43,356 bases of DNA, from the NCBI GenBank assembly GCA_023301765.1, contig JALZUC010000030.1:1-43356 (forward strand), given 5' to 3'. Source of the DNA: Akkermansiaceae bacterium. Lineage in GTDB: Bacteria; Verrucomicrobiota; Verrucomicrobiia; Verrucomicrobiales; Akkermansiaceae. Shown piece after piece: positions 18,162-26,700 of this stretch. Made by a program: the position numbers and the translations under genes. Every line of letters begins with the position of its first letter. Position 1 is the stretch's first letter. A model generated the notes under the pieces. That model did no database searches. It was not told the DNA's origin and worked only from the letters and a program-made list of their open reading frames with translations.

Positions 18162-18593
18162 ACAGAAGTGTTCCCATGTAATGTTAATTTGTCAACTAAA
18201 GCGAGGGAGAATCCAGTGGGAACTTACTATGAGCTGTATGATTATTATAAATAATTAGATTTATACACTATGCACCGTGTTTCATACTGGCTGGGCGTGT
18301 AGGAAAGCCAGAGCTATGAACCGTGCTCCGGAGGGCGTTATCCGGGTATTGAGGTCTTTGAGCTTTTTGATCAGCTACATGCAATAGTTAGGCAAGGTAA
18401 TGTAACTCCGAACGGTGCACCTCTATGAAAGATTGTGTTAATTTTATTGAAGACAGATACAAGTCTCAAAGAGACTGCAGGTATGGGCCGTCTTTGTAGA
18501 ATCTTTGGCTAAAACATACTTTCACAGATAATCAAAATCAAGAGGCTGTAACTAAATAAGCCTTGGTTATGAAGTGGTTAAACTGGAAGTAAT
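18162..18593. other. 432-base gap between HPr gene and sufT with nested inverted repeats
   Basis: No gene with a recognisable product was found. The middle (18271-18419) is rich in pairing segments, described as a separate element. The remainder (18420-18593) is AT-rich with nothing I can name. On the minus strand one frame reads open for about 40 codons, but it has no start, no family and contains a stop upstream. Confidence 0.6.
18271..18419. ncRNA. Candidate structured RNA element (strand unknown)
   Basis: Distant arms TGCACCG (18271-18277) and CGGTGCA (18413-18419) could close a multibranch structure. Inside are a hairpin with arms TTCATA-CTGGCT and AGCCAG-agc-TATGAA (about 18281-18320), a CCGGA/TCCGG hairpin (about 18329-18345), and AGTTA/TAACT (about 18387-18406). 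The 5' arm GCAC can instead pair with GTGC at 18323-18326, giving two mutually exclusive folds. It fits no RNA family I know. It lies 110-260 bases upstream of sufT, so on the minus strand it could be a leader. Confidence 0.3.
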
Positions 18594-18857
18594 TTAGTTT
18601 TCGAAATTGCGCTCGATGAGTTCACCAAGGGCAGTTAGTGCCTGCTCGCTATCGTCACCATTGGTGCTAATACTGAGAACAGAGCCATGGCCAGCAGCTA
18701 GCATCATTAGACCCATAATTGACTTTCCATCAGCTTGTTCATCGTCTTTTTCCACTTGGATCTCACATGAGAATTGGCTGGCAGTTTTAACGAATTGGGC
18801 TGCAGGACGAGCATGGATACCAAGTTTGTTAGTGACGGTAAATTTGCGTATGGGCAT
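18594..18857 (-). CDS. HPr-family phosphocarrier protein
   Basis: The 87-residue product is a complete HPr. The phosphorylatable His15 sits in KLGIHARPAAQF and the regulatory Ser46 in GKSIMGLMMLAAGHGS, the site that HprK acts on. It follows hprK by about 115 bases on the same strand, which supports a kinase-substrate pair. No enzyme I or sugar-specific EII is in the window. The protein may therefore act in a regulatory rather than sugar-uptake PTS, as proposed for other bacteria with HprK and few EIIs. Which role applies here is inference. Confidence 0.95.
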   Translation of the reverse strand: MPIRKFTVTNKLGIHARPAAQFVKTASQFSCEIQVEKDDEQADGKSIMGLMMLAAGHGSVLSISTNGDDSEQALTALGELIERNFEN

Positions 18858-18972
18858 AGTAATCGATTGGGTTAATCGCTAGAGAGGAGCGTTGTGTGCG
18901 GGGGGACATTAGCGCGCTGTATCCCGCGGGGGAAGGGATTTTTTAGCAATTTTCTATCTGGGTGAAATCTCG

Positions 18973-19959
18973 CTAAGGAGCAGGGGCTCCTAGTGGGCCG
19001 ACGCGGTCAGGCGACATCTTATCTAGCAGGCGTTGATTAAATTCTTCAGCCATATCATAGCCCAGCATACGCAGCTGGTGTTCCAGGCAGGTGATGGCTA
19101 CTAGTCGAGCTGTGTCACGGCCAGGTGCTACGGGGATTTCTACATGGGTAACGTCTTTACCTAGAATGCGGTAGGTCTCCCTGTTTACGCCGAGTCTATC
19201 TACGTTATTTAGGTCAGAGTGTGGCTTGAGTGTAATTACTAGATCTAGGCGTTTATCTGGCCTGATACTTCCGAGGCCAAAGATATTTCCGACGTTGATG
19301 ATACCAATACCACGCATTTCAATAAACCCTCTGGAGAACTCCTTGGTGCTGGCACTGAGTTCACCTCCCATTTTTTTTATGGTTACCATGTCATCTGCTA
19401 CTAGTGCGCCGCCGCGTTCTAGGAGCCCGATGGCTACTTCGCTTTTTCCCGCCCCACTTTTCCCCATGATGAGTACTCCGACTCCGCGAAAGTCTACCAT
19501 ACAGCCGTGGAGCATGGTGGATTCAGCAAAGTCACTTTCTAGGCGGATAGTGGCTTCGTTGACAAATTTCATGGTTACCATGGAGGTGCTGAAAACAGCA
19601 ATACCGTGGTCATTGGCTACTTTGAGCAGGTCAGGGGTAAGTTCTTTACCGCGTGATGTGACAATACTGGGGGTAGCGCGCTGGCAGATCATGCTAAAGC
19701 GCTGGATACGTTCTTCTTCAGAAAGTTTATTAAGATAAGACTGCTCGGAGTTACCTAGTACTTGCAGTCGCTTGTAGGCGAAGTAGGAGAGAAAGCCTGC
19801 CAGAGCTAGTCCGGGGTGATTGATGGTAGGTTCTAGAATTTTACGTTCATAGCCGACACTTTCACCCTGAAGTTCTAGATTAAGAAATTCGCCGTGGCGC
19901 TCGTAGAACTCTCCCACAGTGAGGTGTGAGATACTTTTTCGTTTATGTTTCTTCATCAT
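18973..19959 (-). CDS. hprK: HPr kinase/phosphorylase
   Basis: Bifunctional enzyme that phosphorylates HPr on Ser46 and removes the phosphate again. Hallmarks: the N-terminal DRTGG-like region, LHGCMVDFRGVGVLIMGKSG, Walker A GKSGAGKSE, the catalytic loop RGGALVADDMV, the signature EMRGIGIINVGNIFG, and a C-terminal ATCLEHQLRMLGYDMAEEFN. The frame is open nine codons further to a TTG at 19986, but I chose the ATG at 19959 because homologues begin near MMKKHKRKSISHLTVGEF. The HPr gene follows directly. A hairpin at 20051-20071 separates it from the gene upstream. Confidence 0.95.
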   Translation of the reverse strand: MMKKHKRKSISHLTVGEFYERHGEFLNLELQGESVGYERKILEPTINHPGLALAGFLSYFAYKRLQVLGNSEQSYLNKLSEEERIQRFSMICQRATPSIVTSRGKELTPDLLKVANDHGIAVFSTSMVTMKFVNEATIRLESDFAESTMLHGCMVDFRGVGVLIMGKSGAGKSEVAIGLLERGGALVADDMVTIKKMGGELSASTKEFSRGFIEMRGIGIINVGNIFGLGSIRPDKRLDLVITLKPHSDLNNVDRLGVNRETYRILGKDVTHVEIPVAPGRDTARLVAITCLEHQLRMLGYDMAEEFNQRLLDKMSPDRVGPLGAPAP

Positions 19960-20050
19960 ATGGGAAATGCTTTTAGCTAATCTCAACTATGATGCCACGT
20001 CCGACAACCAATTTCTCTAATGGAATGAGGGTAATTATTTTTAAAAGATA

Positions 20051-20071
20051 CACTATCTAGTCCAGATAGTG
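20051..20071 (-). terminator. Hairpin after the UbiA-type gene
   Basis: CACTATCT / AGATAGTG forms a perfect 8-bp stem with a 5-base loop just beyond the minus-strand stop at 20078. It is followed on that strand by an imperfect T-rich stretch, so termination is likely but possibly weak. Confidence 0.55.
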
Positions 20072-20077
20072 GCTAGG

Positions 20078-21178
20078 TTAGGTGGCTGGTGCGACCCTCT
20101 GGAGTAGTAGGGCAAGACCAAAGCAGGTAAGACAGATAAGGGGGATAGTGGGCGAGTAGGTAGCGGCAAAGCAAGCGTCTAGTAGGCAAAATCCTGCAAG
20201 AGCACGTGAGACAAATACTGGTTTATCTCCCGGTAGAGCTCTGAAGGCATAGATCATCCAGCCGGAGTAAATTATTATACTCGCTAGAAGGTAATTAAGG
20301 ACTGTAGCTGGTGAGTATGTTTCCGAGGTGAGATGCTGGTGGTTTAGGAGCGGTGAGTGCTGAGTGTTCTTTATGGTAAGGGCAGCTACCGCGATTAGAG
20401 GAAGGAGGAGCATACTGCCTTTGAGTAATATGGAGAATTTAATCTTATTTTTGTTAGATTCAGTGGCCGCCACGCTGGCAAGAAGCAGTGTGTAGATGCC
20501 TACAGAGGTAGCTATAATAATCACTGAAGGGCAAAGCCAGGTATAGTGAAGGAGGGGAGATGAGGGGGTGTAAAATAGCGGGGTGGCTAAGACTGCGGCA
20601 AAAATGATCAATTGTGTGCGGCACATGGCCATGTTCGCTAAGGCAAATGGGCGTGATCGTTTATGAAACAGTGCGTAAATAATTATAAAGATAACTAGTA
20701 GGCTTAGTAGAGCTACGTTAGTTACTTGTAGCATGGTCATCAGGTCTGTTAGGCCCACTAAAAGGAGGTTTTCTAATGGCGTGTTATAGGTGATGAGTGT
20801 TGCTGCTGCATTACTTAGCCCTCCTACAGTGAGACCTAGTAGTAGGAGTGAGAGTGCGCTTATACAGATAGTTTTAGGTTTTAGTAACCCCGTGATGAGG
20901 GGTCTTCCTGGCCGGTGCTGGCGATCAAAGTTTATATCGCGATAGTCACCCAGCATACAGCCGCCGACGTAGAGGCATGATGTAGTTATACATGCGAGGA
21001 TAAGAATCCAGATATCGAAGTTGTTTTTAACAGTATCAGGAGCCCTAGTGCCGGGAAATGTCAGATTGGCTGCGAAGTAGAATGCAACGATAACGTTACT
21101 CCATACGGTGGGCAGGTTTGCTACTCGTCCCGTTGCTAGAACAGCGCGGAATTTTTCACCAAAACTGTGATTGGCCAT
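20078..21178 (-). CDS. UbiA-family prenyltransferase
   Basis: The 366-residue polytopic membrane protein has about nine hydrophobic helices. The first aspartate-rich motif of the family is clear (DYRDINFDRQHRPGRPL, about residues 77-93). Members move prenyl groups from a diphosphate donor to an aromatic or sugar acceptor. A second DxxxD motif is not obvious, which leaves the substrate and even activity uncertain. It is the last gene of a likely minus-strand operon, 41 bases after the porin-like gene, which itself follows the PatB-type gene. That company does not point to a quinone pathway. Confidence 0.78.
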   Translation of the reverse strand: MANHSFGEKFRAVLATGRVANLPTVWSNVIVAFYFAANLTFPGTRAPDTVKNNFDIWILILACITTSCLYVGGCMLGDYRDINFDRQHRPGRPLITGLLKPKTICISALSLLLLGLTVGGLSNAAATLITYNTPLENLLLVGLTDLMTMLQVTNVALLSLLVIFIIIYALFHKRSRPFALANMAMCRTQLIIFAAVLATPLFYTPSSPLLHYTWLCPSVIIIATSVGIYTLLLASVAATESNKNKIKFSILLKGSMLLLPLIAVAALTIKNTQHSPLLNHQHLTSETYSPATVLNYLLASIIIYSGWMIYAFRALPGDKPVFVSRALAGFCLLDACFAATYSPTIPLICLTCFGLALLLQRVAPAT

Positions 21179-21219
21179 AGGATAGTATTTTTACCAGTGA
21201 GAAATCAGTTTCTACTGCG

Positions 21220-21936
21220 CTAAAAGCGTACAACAAACCAGAGTCCAGCAAAGGTGCTGTCGTCATTGATTATACCTGGCTCAGTGCTGTCATCATCTAT
21301 GAGGAGGGAGGTGCCTAGGTAGGGCGTTAGTGAGACTGTCTCTGAGATGTGGTAGGTGTATGATAAACGGGCATAGATGTCATTGATGCCATCACGTCCG
21401 TAGTAATCGTTTACGTAACTGACACCAGTCTTGAGTGAGATGTAGGATTTATCAGTGATGGTTTTGGACCAGTTACCTTCTATATTGGCGTACCAAGCAT
21501 TGGCGCCGAAGTCGTAGTAAGCGCCTGTGTGAATGGCATAGTCCTTATTAAACTGGTAGGTGCCGTATATCCCGAGGTCTACATCGCTCTTAAAAAATGA
21601 GCTATTAAAGTCGCGGTAGCTCGCGCTGAGGCCCAAGGTTAGTTTATCAGATTGCTGATAGTTTAATTTGGCGAAAAACCCTGACTCGTCGTAATCGCCG
21701 TCACTAGTTTCTGTGGCATACCAGGTACCTAAGTGAAGATAGGTGGAATCATTGAGCGTAACCTCAGTTTCTAGCTGGAAGTCAAGAACGCTGTCTTCTG
21801 CTAGGGTAAAGCCACGGTAGATATATTCACTACGGATACCGGTGACTGCCTCTATGCCGTAGGGGATTTCATTTTCCACATCAGCGGATAGCTGGATGGG
21901 GAGGCTGCAAGCTAGGAGTGAAAGGAGAAACTTCAT
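21220..21936 (-). CDS. Outer-membrane beta-barrel protein, TorF-porin-like
   Basis: The product begins with a signal peptide (MKFLLSLLACSLPIQLSA). It continues as amphipathic beta strands with many aromatic girdle residues (GIRSEYIYRGFTL, YLHLGTWYATE, YAIHTGAYYDFGANAWYANIEG) and ends in a terminal Phe (LWFVVRF), typical of outer-membrane barrels. The early RSEYIYRG resembles the start of TorF-type putative porins. The frame is open 13 codons further to 21975, which overlaps the upstream gene; I chose 21936 for the signal peptide. The substrate is unknown. Confidence 0.65.
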   Translation of the reverse strand: MKFLLSLLACSLPIQLSADVENEIPYGIEAVTGIRSEYIYRGFTLAEDSVLDFQLETEVTLNDSTYLHLGTWYATETSDGDYDESGFFAKLNYQQSDKLTLGLSASYRDFNSSFFKSDVDLGIYGTYQFNKDYAIHTGAYYDFGANAWYANIEGNWSKTITDKSYISLKTGVSYVNDYYGRDGINDIYARLSYTYHISETVSLTPYLGTSLLIDDDSTEPGIINDDSTFAGLWFVVRF

Positions 21937-21967
21937 CGTAAGTTGGTAGATTATAATTTTTAGTGTT

Positions 21968-23119
21968 TTAGGCAATGAGATTAGCTAGTTTCTCAAGGCC
22001 TTCTATTACACGGGCGTGTGGACATCCATAGTTAAAGCGGATGTGGCCGGGGGCGCCGAAGTAGGCCCCGTCTGAGAGGTAAAGCGCAGCTTCTTTTTCT
22101 AGGAAGTCAGCAGGGTTCTCTATCTCCAGTGCGCGGCAGTCTATCCATGCTAGGTAAGTAGCTTCAATATCAGGGATGATACAGCCTGGTAAACGCGTGC
22201 GTATGAAGTCAGTTACGGTGTTACGGTTTCTTACTAAATAGTTGATTAACTCTTGGCGCCATGGCTCACCGTGGCGGTAGGCTGCCTCGGCCGTGTAGTA
22301 GGAAAGACAGCCGATTTCAGGCTGGGTGTGCCCTTTTGCCTGGGTGAACTTTCTCCGTAGTGAGTCATCACGGATCACGGCAAAGGCGTAGCCCATACCA
22401 GCGATGTTATACGTTTTACTGGGTGCGAGCAGGGTGATGATACGCTTTTGTAGCTCATCTGGAAGCCCTGCTGCACAGATGTGGGGGGTGGCTACCTCAT
22501 CCAGAATGAGGTCACAGTGAATCTCATCTGAGACTAGCACCATGTCGTGGCGATCACAGAAAGTGGCTAGCTGCTCGATCTCATTATAGGTGAAGGCTCG
22601 GCCAAGTGGGTTCTGTGGATTACTTAGGAGGAAAATCCCAGTGTCTGGTGTGACGGCGGCTTCCATGGCCTCCCAGTCGAACTCCCAGCGGCCATTTGCC
22701 TGAGTATGTGGTACGGTGATACATTTTTTATCCGCATCATGATGGACACTGATAAATGGAGGGTAAATCGGAGTGCAGGTCATGATTTTATCACCAGGTT
22801 TACCAATAGCCTGAGCGACCATTGAAAGCGCGCAGACGAGGCCGCCTAGATGCACGATTTCTTGTTCTTTAACTATTAGTCCGTGACGCTTCTGCATGTA
22901 GTCTAAAAGAGCCTCCATCAGGCCGGCATGCGGTAGAGCGTAACCTAGTACACCGTGTGCTACCCGCTCCTGGAGTGTATCCAATACTGCTGGTGGCGCA
23001 GTGAAGTCCATATCAGCTACCCAGAACGGGTCTAGGGTAGGAAATTTATCCCATTTCAGAGAGCCTGTGCCACGGCGCGTAATCACGCGGTCAAAGTCAT
23101 AAGCAGATGCCATACGCAT
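21968..23119 (-). CDS. PatB/MalY-type PLP-dependent C-S lyase
   Basis: Fold-type I aminotransferase-like enzyme of the MalY/PatB group, which cleaves cystathionine or other cysteine conjugates to a thiol, pyruvate and ammonia. The 383 residues show the characteristic start YDFDRVITRRGTGSLKWD followed by FWVADMDFTAPP, then LSNPQNPLGRAF, VSDEIHCDLIL and the PLP lysine in APSKTYNIAGM. A C-terminal HIRFNYGCP supplies the carboxylate-binding Arg. It heads a minus-strand operon with the porin-like and UbiA-type genes. Cystathionine beta-lyase in methionine synthesis is possible but unproven. Confidence 0.9.
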   Translation of the reverse strand: MRMASAYDFDRVITRRGTGSLKWDKFPTLDPFWVADMDFTAPPAVLDTLQERVAHGVLGYALPHAGLMEALLDYMQKRHGLIVKEQEIVHLGGLVCALSMVAQAIGKPGDKIMTCTPIYPPFISVHHDADKKCITVPHTQANGRWEFDWEAMEAAVTPDTGIFLLSNPQNPLGRAFTYNEIEQLATFCDRHDMVLVSDEIHCDLILDEVATPHICAAGLPDELQKRIITLLAPSKTYNIAGMGYAFAVIRDDSLRRKFTQAKGHTQPEIGCLSYYTAEAAYRHGEPWRQELINYLVRNRNTVTDFIRTRLPGCIIPDIEATYLAWIDCRALEIENPADFLEKEAALYLSDGAYFGAPGHIRFNYGCPHARVIEGLEKLANLIA

Positions 23120-23447
23120 GTGCTAGCGGACGGACTTCAATCTGGCGAGAATTATCCTGAAATCTGAACCGTTCGGTATGTTCAAAATTATGATTACCAG
23201 CTTTTCCCAGTGTCTCTAAATAGCCGTAGTCTGGCAAATTTATCGTTTAAAGGTTGATGGGAAGTTGTGATAGGATGTTTTGAACCTTTAGCATTCTGTA
23301 TAGAGTGCTACAGCATTAATTTAATGCACTGTTGATCTCACCAAGAGTCAGGCTATGCTACTTTCTTAGAAATTCAGGTTATTACCACTTTACCTGATAA
23401 GTTGATTTACTAGAGTGGGGCTGTATTTATCTATCTGATATTTTCAA
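23120..23447. other. Divergent intergenic region upstream of the MoxR operon
   Basis: No gene is seen. It holds the promoters of the PatB-type gene (minus) and the six-gene operon (plus). An inverted repeat with arms ACAGCATTAA and TTAATG-ca-CTGT lies at 23310-23332. A weak plus-strand promoter candidate (TTGATT at about 23403, 16-base spacer, TATTTA) ends about 20 bases before the RDD start. Confidence 0.5.
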
Positions 23448-24173
23448 ATGAGCAGACGTAATGAACCTCGATTAGACACTTTGCAGAGCATCGAGCTTGC
23501 AGAGGGTGTGGAGATTCAGCTCCGGACGGCTGGCCCTTATGTTAGAGTGCTTGCTTATTTATTGGATTTTCTGATCCGCGTGGTCATTTGTATAGCCATT
23601 TATTTGTTGTTGATGCTGATAGGATTGATTGCTGGATTGAATGTGATGCAGGGCTTAAGTATGCTGCTGATGTTCTTTTTGATGTTTTTCTATTACATCA
23701 TTTTTGAGGCTGGAAAAAGGGGAGCATCTCCGGGGAAGAGAGCAATGGGGCTGAGAGTTGTGGATACCTCTGGCGCTCCTATTTCCTGGGGGCAGGCATT
23801 TATCCGGAATATTTTGAGGTTTGCGGATGGCATGCCGATTTTCACCTATGGTTTTGGGCTTTTTAGCACGCTGATGACTAAGAAGTTTCAGAGGCTAGGA
23901 GACTTGTTAGCAAATACGGTGGTGGTGTATGATCGGCAGCCTATTATCCACCAGGCGTCATTACCTCCTGCTATGTCAAGTATAGCACCTGGTATACCTC
24001 TTACACGTGAGGAGCAGGCGGCTATCATAGGATTTAAAGAACGTGGTGGTATGTGGTCTGAGTCTCGTAGAGTGGAGCTGGCAAATCACGCTAGTGAACT
24101 GAGTGGCGGAGAGGGTGTGAAGGGGATGACTAATTTACTGGGTATGGCTCAGTGGCTAGGAGATAGACGGTAA
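23448..24173 (+). CDS. RDD-family membrane protein
   Basis: The 241-residue product has the RDD domain at about residues 27-165: RVLAYLLDFLIR in the first helix, two further hydrophobic helices, and the conserved GASPGKRAMGLRVVDTSG and QAFIRNILRFAD motifs. A soluble tail of about 80 residues follows. RDD proteins are membrane proteins of poorly known function. It is the first gene of the six-gene operon; SpoIIM follows by 21 bases. The tail might contact the MoxR ATPase, which is only a guess. Confidence 0.93.
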   Translation: MSRRNEPRLDTLQSIELAEGVEIQLRTAGPYVRVLAYLLDFLIRVVICIAIYLLLMLIGLIAGLNVMQGLSMLLMFFLMFFYYIIFEAGKRGASPGKRAMGLRVVDTSGAPISWGQAFIRNILRFADGMPIFTYGFGLFSTLMTKKFQRLGDLLANTVVVYDRQPIIHQASLPPAMSSIAPGIPLTREEQAAIIGFKERGGMWSESRRVELANHASELSGGEGVKGMTNLLGMAQWLGDRR

Positions 24174-24194
24174 GCTATAACAGCTGGTGACGCT

Positions 24195-25190
24195 ATGCAG
24201 GGTAAACAATTTGAAGAAAAGAACTCAAGGCGCTGGGCTGAGTATGAGGAGACCTTAAATAAGGTGGATAAAAAGGGGCATGATCTCGATGTCTCTAGAG
24301 TGCCTACGATGTTCCGGGAGATGTGTGCGGATCTTGCGCTGGCACGTCACCGTATGTATGGCATGCCCATGAATGAGCGGCTCAATGAGCTGGTGATCCG
24401 CGGGCATAAGATCATTCACCGTAGGGCGGGTGGAACGTGGGAGGTGTTATTTCGTTTTATAGCAGTTGATTTCCCAGTGTCTGTTAGATCTGAGTGGCGG
24501 CTACTTATCATTGCTACGTTATCATTTATAGTGCCGTTAATAGGGGTGGCTGTAGCGGGGTTTTATTGGGCGGATTTCTCATGGATACAGGCGGTGCTGG
24601 GGCCTCAGATGATGGGGCAGCTAGATATGATGTATGGCAGTGAGGATGATCAGATTTCTAATCTTAGGAGTGAGTATGGATCTAACTTCATGATGTTCTG
24701 CCATTATATATTAAATAATATAGGAATTGATTTTAGGATTTATGCCGGGGGGATTCTGGCTTGTCTGGGGAGTTTGTTTTTTCTGGCATTTAATGGTGTC
24801 TACTTTGGTGCGGTGGTGGCTTACATTCACACTGCGTGTAGTACAGAGGCTTTTTATACTTTCGTAGCTGGGCATTCTTCTTTTGAGCTGATTGCTATGG
24901 TGATCGCGGGTATGGCGGGGCTGCGTATCGGTCTGGGTTTGCTACATCCGGGGAGAAAGACACGGAGCCGCTCACTGATGGATGCGGGTATAAAGTCATT
25001 GCCTCTGATTATTGGTGCTGCACTGATGACTTTTGTAGCTGCAGTTATTGAGGGGTTTTGGTCGGCTCAGGATATACCGGCTATGGTGAAGTATTCAGTG
25101 GGTATAGCATTCTGGATCCTTTGTTTTCTCTACCTCGGCTTAGCAGGTAGAGGGGTTAATTACGAGAAAGGGGGACAGAGTGCAGCTTGA
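24195..25190 (+). CDS. SpoIIM/DUF95-family membrane protein
   Basis: The 331-residue product has a soluble N-terminus of about 100 residues, a first transmembrane helix (LLIIATLSFIVPLIGVAVAG), and four to five further helices. These include the DUF95 hallmark NNIGIDFRIYAGGILACLGS and HSSFELIAMVIAGMAGLRIG. In Bacillus SpoIIM works in engulfment; in non-sporulating bacteria homologues occur beside MoxR and DUF58 genes. Nothing suggests sporulation here. Its end overlaps the next gene by 11 bases. Confidence 0.9.
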   Translation: MQGKQFEEKNSRRWAEYEETLNKVDKKGHDLDVSRVPTMFREMCADLALARHRMYGMPMNERLNELVIRGHKIIHRRAGGTWEVLFRFIAVDFPVSVRSEWRLLIIATLSFIVPLIGVAVAGFYWADFSWIQAVLGPQMMGQLDMMYGSEDDQISNLRSEYGSNFMMFCHYILNNIGIDFRIYAGGILACLGSLFFLAFNGVYFGAVVAYIHTACSTEAFYTFVAGHSSFELIAMVIAGMAGLRIGLGLLHPGRKTRSRSLMDAGIKSLPLIIGAALMTFVAAVIEGFWSAQDIPAMVKYSVGIAFWILCFLYLGLAGRGVNYEKGGQSAA

Positions 25191-26700
25191 GAATGTAACG
25201 GCAGAGATCCGGCCACGTGCGCCATGGGAATCGATAGATCTGGGCTGTTCCTTAGCACGTAAGCATATAGGGGTCATCTGGAAGGCGTGGGCAGTGACTG
25301 TTTTTCCTTTATGGGCGGTATTAGCTGTATTGCTACAAAACCATCCTATTTGGTTATTACTGTGTATCTGGTGGCTGAAGCCACTCTATGATCGAGTGCC
25401 TTTAATGGTGTTGAGCCGCTCTCTTTTCGGTGCGGAGCCTACGGTGTTAGAGGTGATGAAAGCTTGGCCAAAGATGCTGGTGCGTAGGCTTTTCTTTGCA
25501 TTGTTTATTGGGCGTTTTTCTCCAGCTAGGAGTCTTAGTTTACCTGTAGCCGAGTTGGAAGGTCTCAGGGGTAGAGCCTACTCACAGCGTGTTAACTTGC
25601 TGGAGCGAAATGGTGGTGAGGGTGCTACGATGGCGACTTTATCTGGTATATTGTTAGAGCTGGTGACTGGGTGTGGGATCGTTATGCTGGCGATGATGAT
25701 GGTGCCCGGGCATACAAGTGCTGAGTGGAGTGAGGGGGTATCTGAGTTTTTTATACATGATAATATATCAGAGATTTCACTGGGTTTTTTCTGGTTAGCG
25801 GTGGGTGTGTATATGTTTTCCATCACGGTGATGGAGCCATTTTATGTAAGTGCAGGATTTGCGCTCTACATTAATAGTAGGACATTAACAGAGGGCTGGG
25901 ATATTGAGCTGGCTTTTAAACGTCTGAGCATACGCATCAAAAAAATGAAATCAGGCGTGGCAGGTAAGGGCACTGCGTTGATTTTACTAACTATGCTGGG
26001 AGTGGGGAGCAGCCAAGATGCCTATGCTACGGGTGCTGGGTATAGGGAGTCTGCGCAGCAGGTTCTCTCTGATGATGATTTTACGATTCATTATAAAAAC
26101 GTGGAAGTACCTGTGAAAAAGGCTGATGGTGCTGATGGTTTACCAGAGTGGTTAGAAAGGCTTTTGGGCGGCGGGGGGTCGGCTTTCTTTATGGGGACAC
26201 TGAGTGTTATTATTTTTTGGACTATACTGGCTGTGGTCGTAGGAGGGCTGATTTATTTAATTATTAAAAATAGGCATAGCTTTAGCGGTGGTATTGGTGG
26301 CTCTAGCGCTAGGGTGAGTATTCCTAAAACAGAAGTAGTGATGGGTATGGATATCCGCCCTGAATCTTTACCTGATGATGTGGTGAATGCTGCTAGAGCT
26401 GCGTGGCGTGATGGTGATAGTCATCTAGCACTGAGTTTACTCTATCGAGGTTCTATCACTTGGTTTGTGCATCGTGGGGCGCTACCAATTGCGGAAAGCG
26501 ATACTGAGGGAGATTGCCTACGCCGAGTGCAGGAGGTGTCTGAGAGTGAGTATGCCCCGTATTTTTCTAGTCTCACCAAGGTATGGGTAAATACAGCCTA
26601 TGGGGAAAATGAGCCAGAAGACAGTCGTGTGGTAGAGCTTTGTGATACTTGGCCGTTTGGCCTAATTACAGCGCCTGGAAAAGGAAGGGGCAGTAGATGA
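25180..26700 (+). CDS. Polytopic membrane protein with C-terminal DUF4129
   Basis: The 506-residue product starts at a GTG (25180) with a good RBS (AAAGGGGGA), inside the end of the SpoIIM gene. Residues about 30-55, 155-175, 195-225 and 340-365 are hydrophobic. The segment between about 275 and 335 is extracytoplasmic. The C-terminal 110 residues (DDVVNAARAAWRDGDSHLALSLLYRG ... ESDTEGDCLRRV) match DUF4129, a cytoplasmic domain usually found beside transglutaminase or MoxR/DUF58 genes. The stop overlaps the next start by four bases. Confidence 0.85.
   Translation: MQLENVTAEIRPRAPWESIDLGCSLARKHIGVIWKAWAVTVFPLWAVLAVLLQNHPIWLLLCIWWLKPLYDRVPLMVLSRSLFGAEPTVLEVMKAWPKMLVRRLFFALFIGRFSPARSLSLPVAELEGLRGRAYSQRVNLLERNGGEGATMATLSGILLELVTGCGIVMLAMMMVPGHTSAEWSEGVSEFFIHDNISEISLGFFWLAVGVYMFSITVMEPFYVSAGFALYINSRTLTEGWDIELAFKRLSIRIKKMKSGVAGKGTALILLTMLGVGSSQDAYATGAGYRESAQQVLSDDDFTIHYKNVEVPVKKADGADGLPEWLERLLGGGGSAFFMGTLSVIIFWTILAVVVGGLIYLIIKNRHSFSGGIGGSSARVSIPKTEVVMGMDIRPESLPDDVVNAARAAWRDGDSHLALSLLYRGSITWFVHRGALPIAESDTEGDCLRRVQEVSESEYAPYFSSLTKVWVNTAYGENEPEDSRVVELCDTWPFGLITAPGKGRGSR

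Noticed and set aside
18271-18419. tRNA with intron, or a known riboswitch
   Set aside because: The 7-bp outer arms resemble an acceptor stem, but there is no T-loop, anticodon arm or CCA. I could not match it to a cobalamin, SAM, 6S, SRP or tmRNA signature by eye.
18858-18972. TCCC...GGGA with T-run on the plus strand as a terminator
   Set aside because: No plus-strand gene ends here, and the stem is only 4-5 bp with a G-rich loop.
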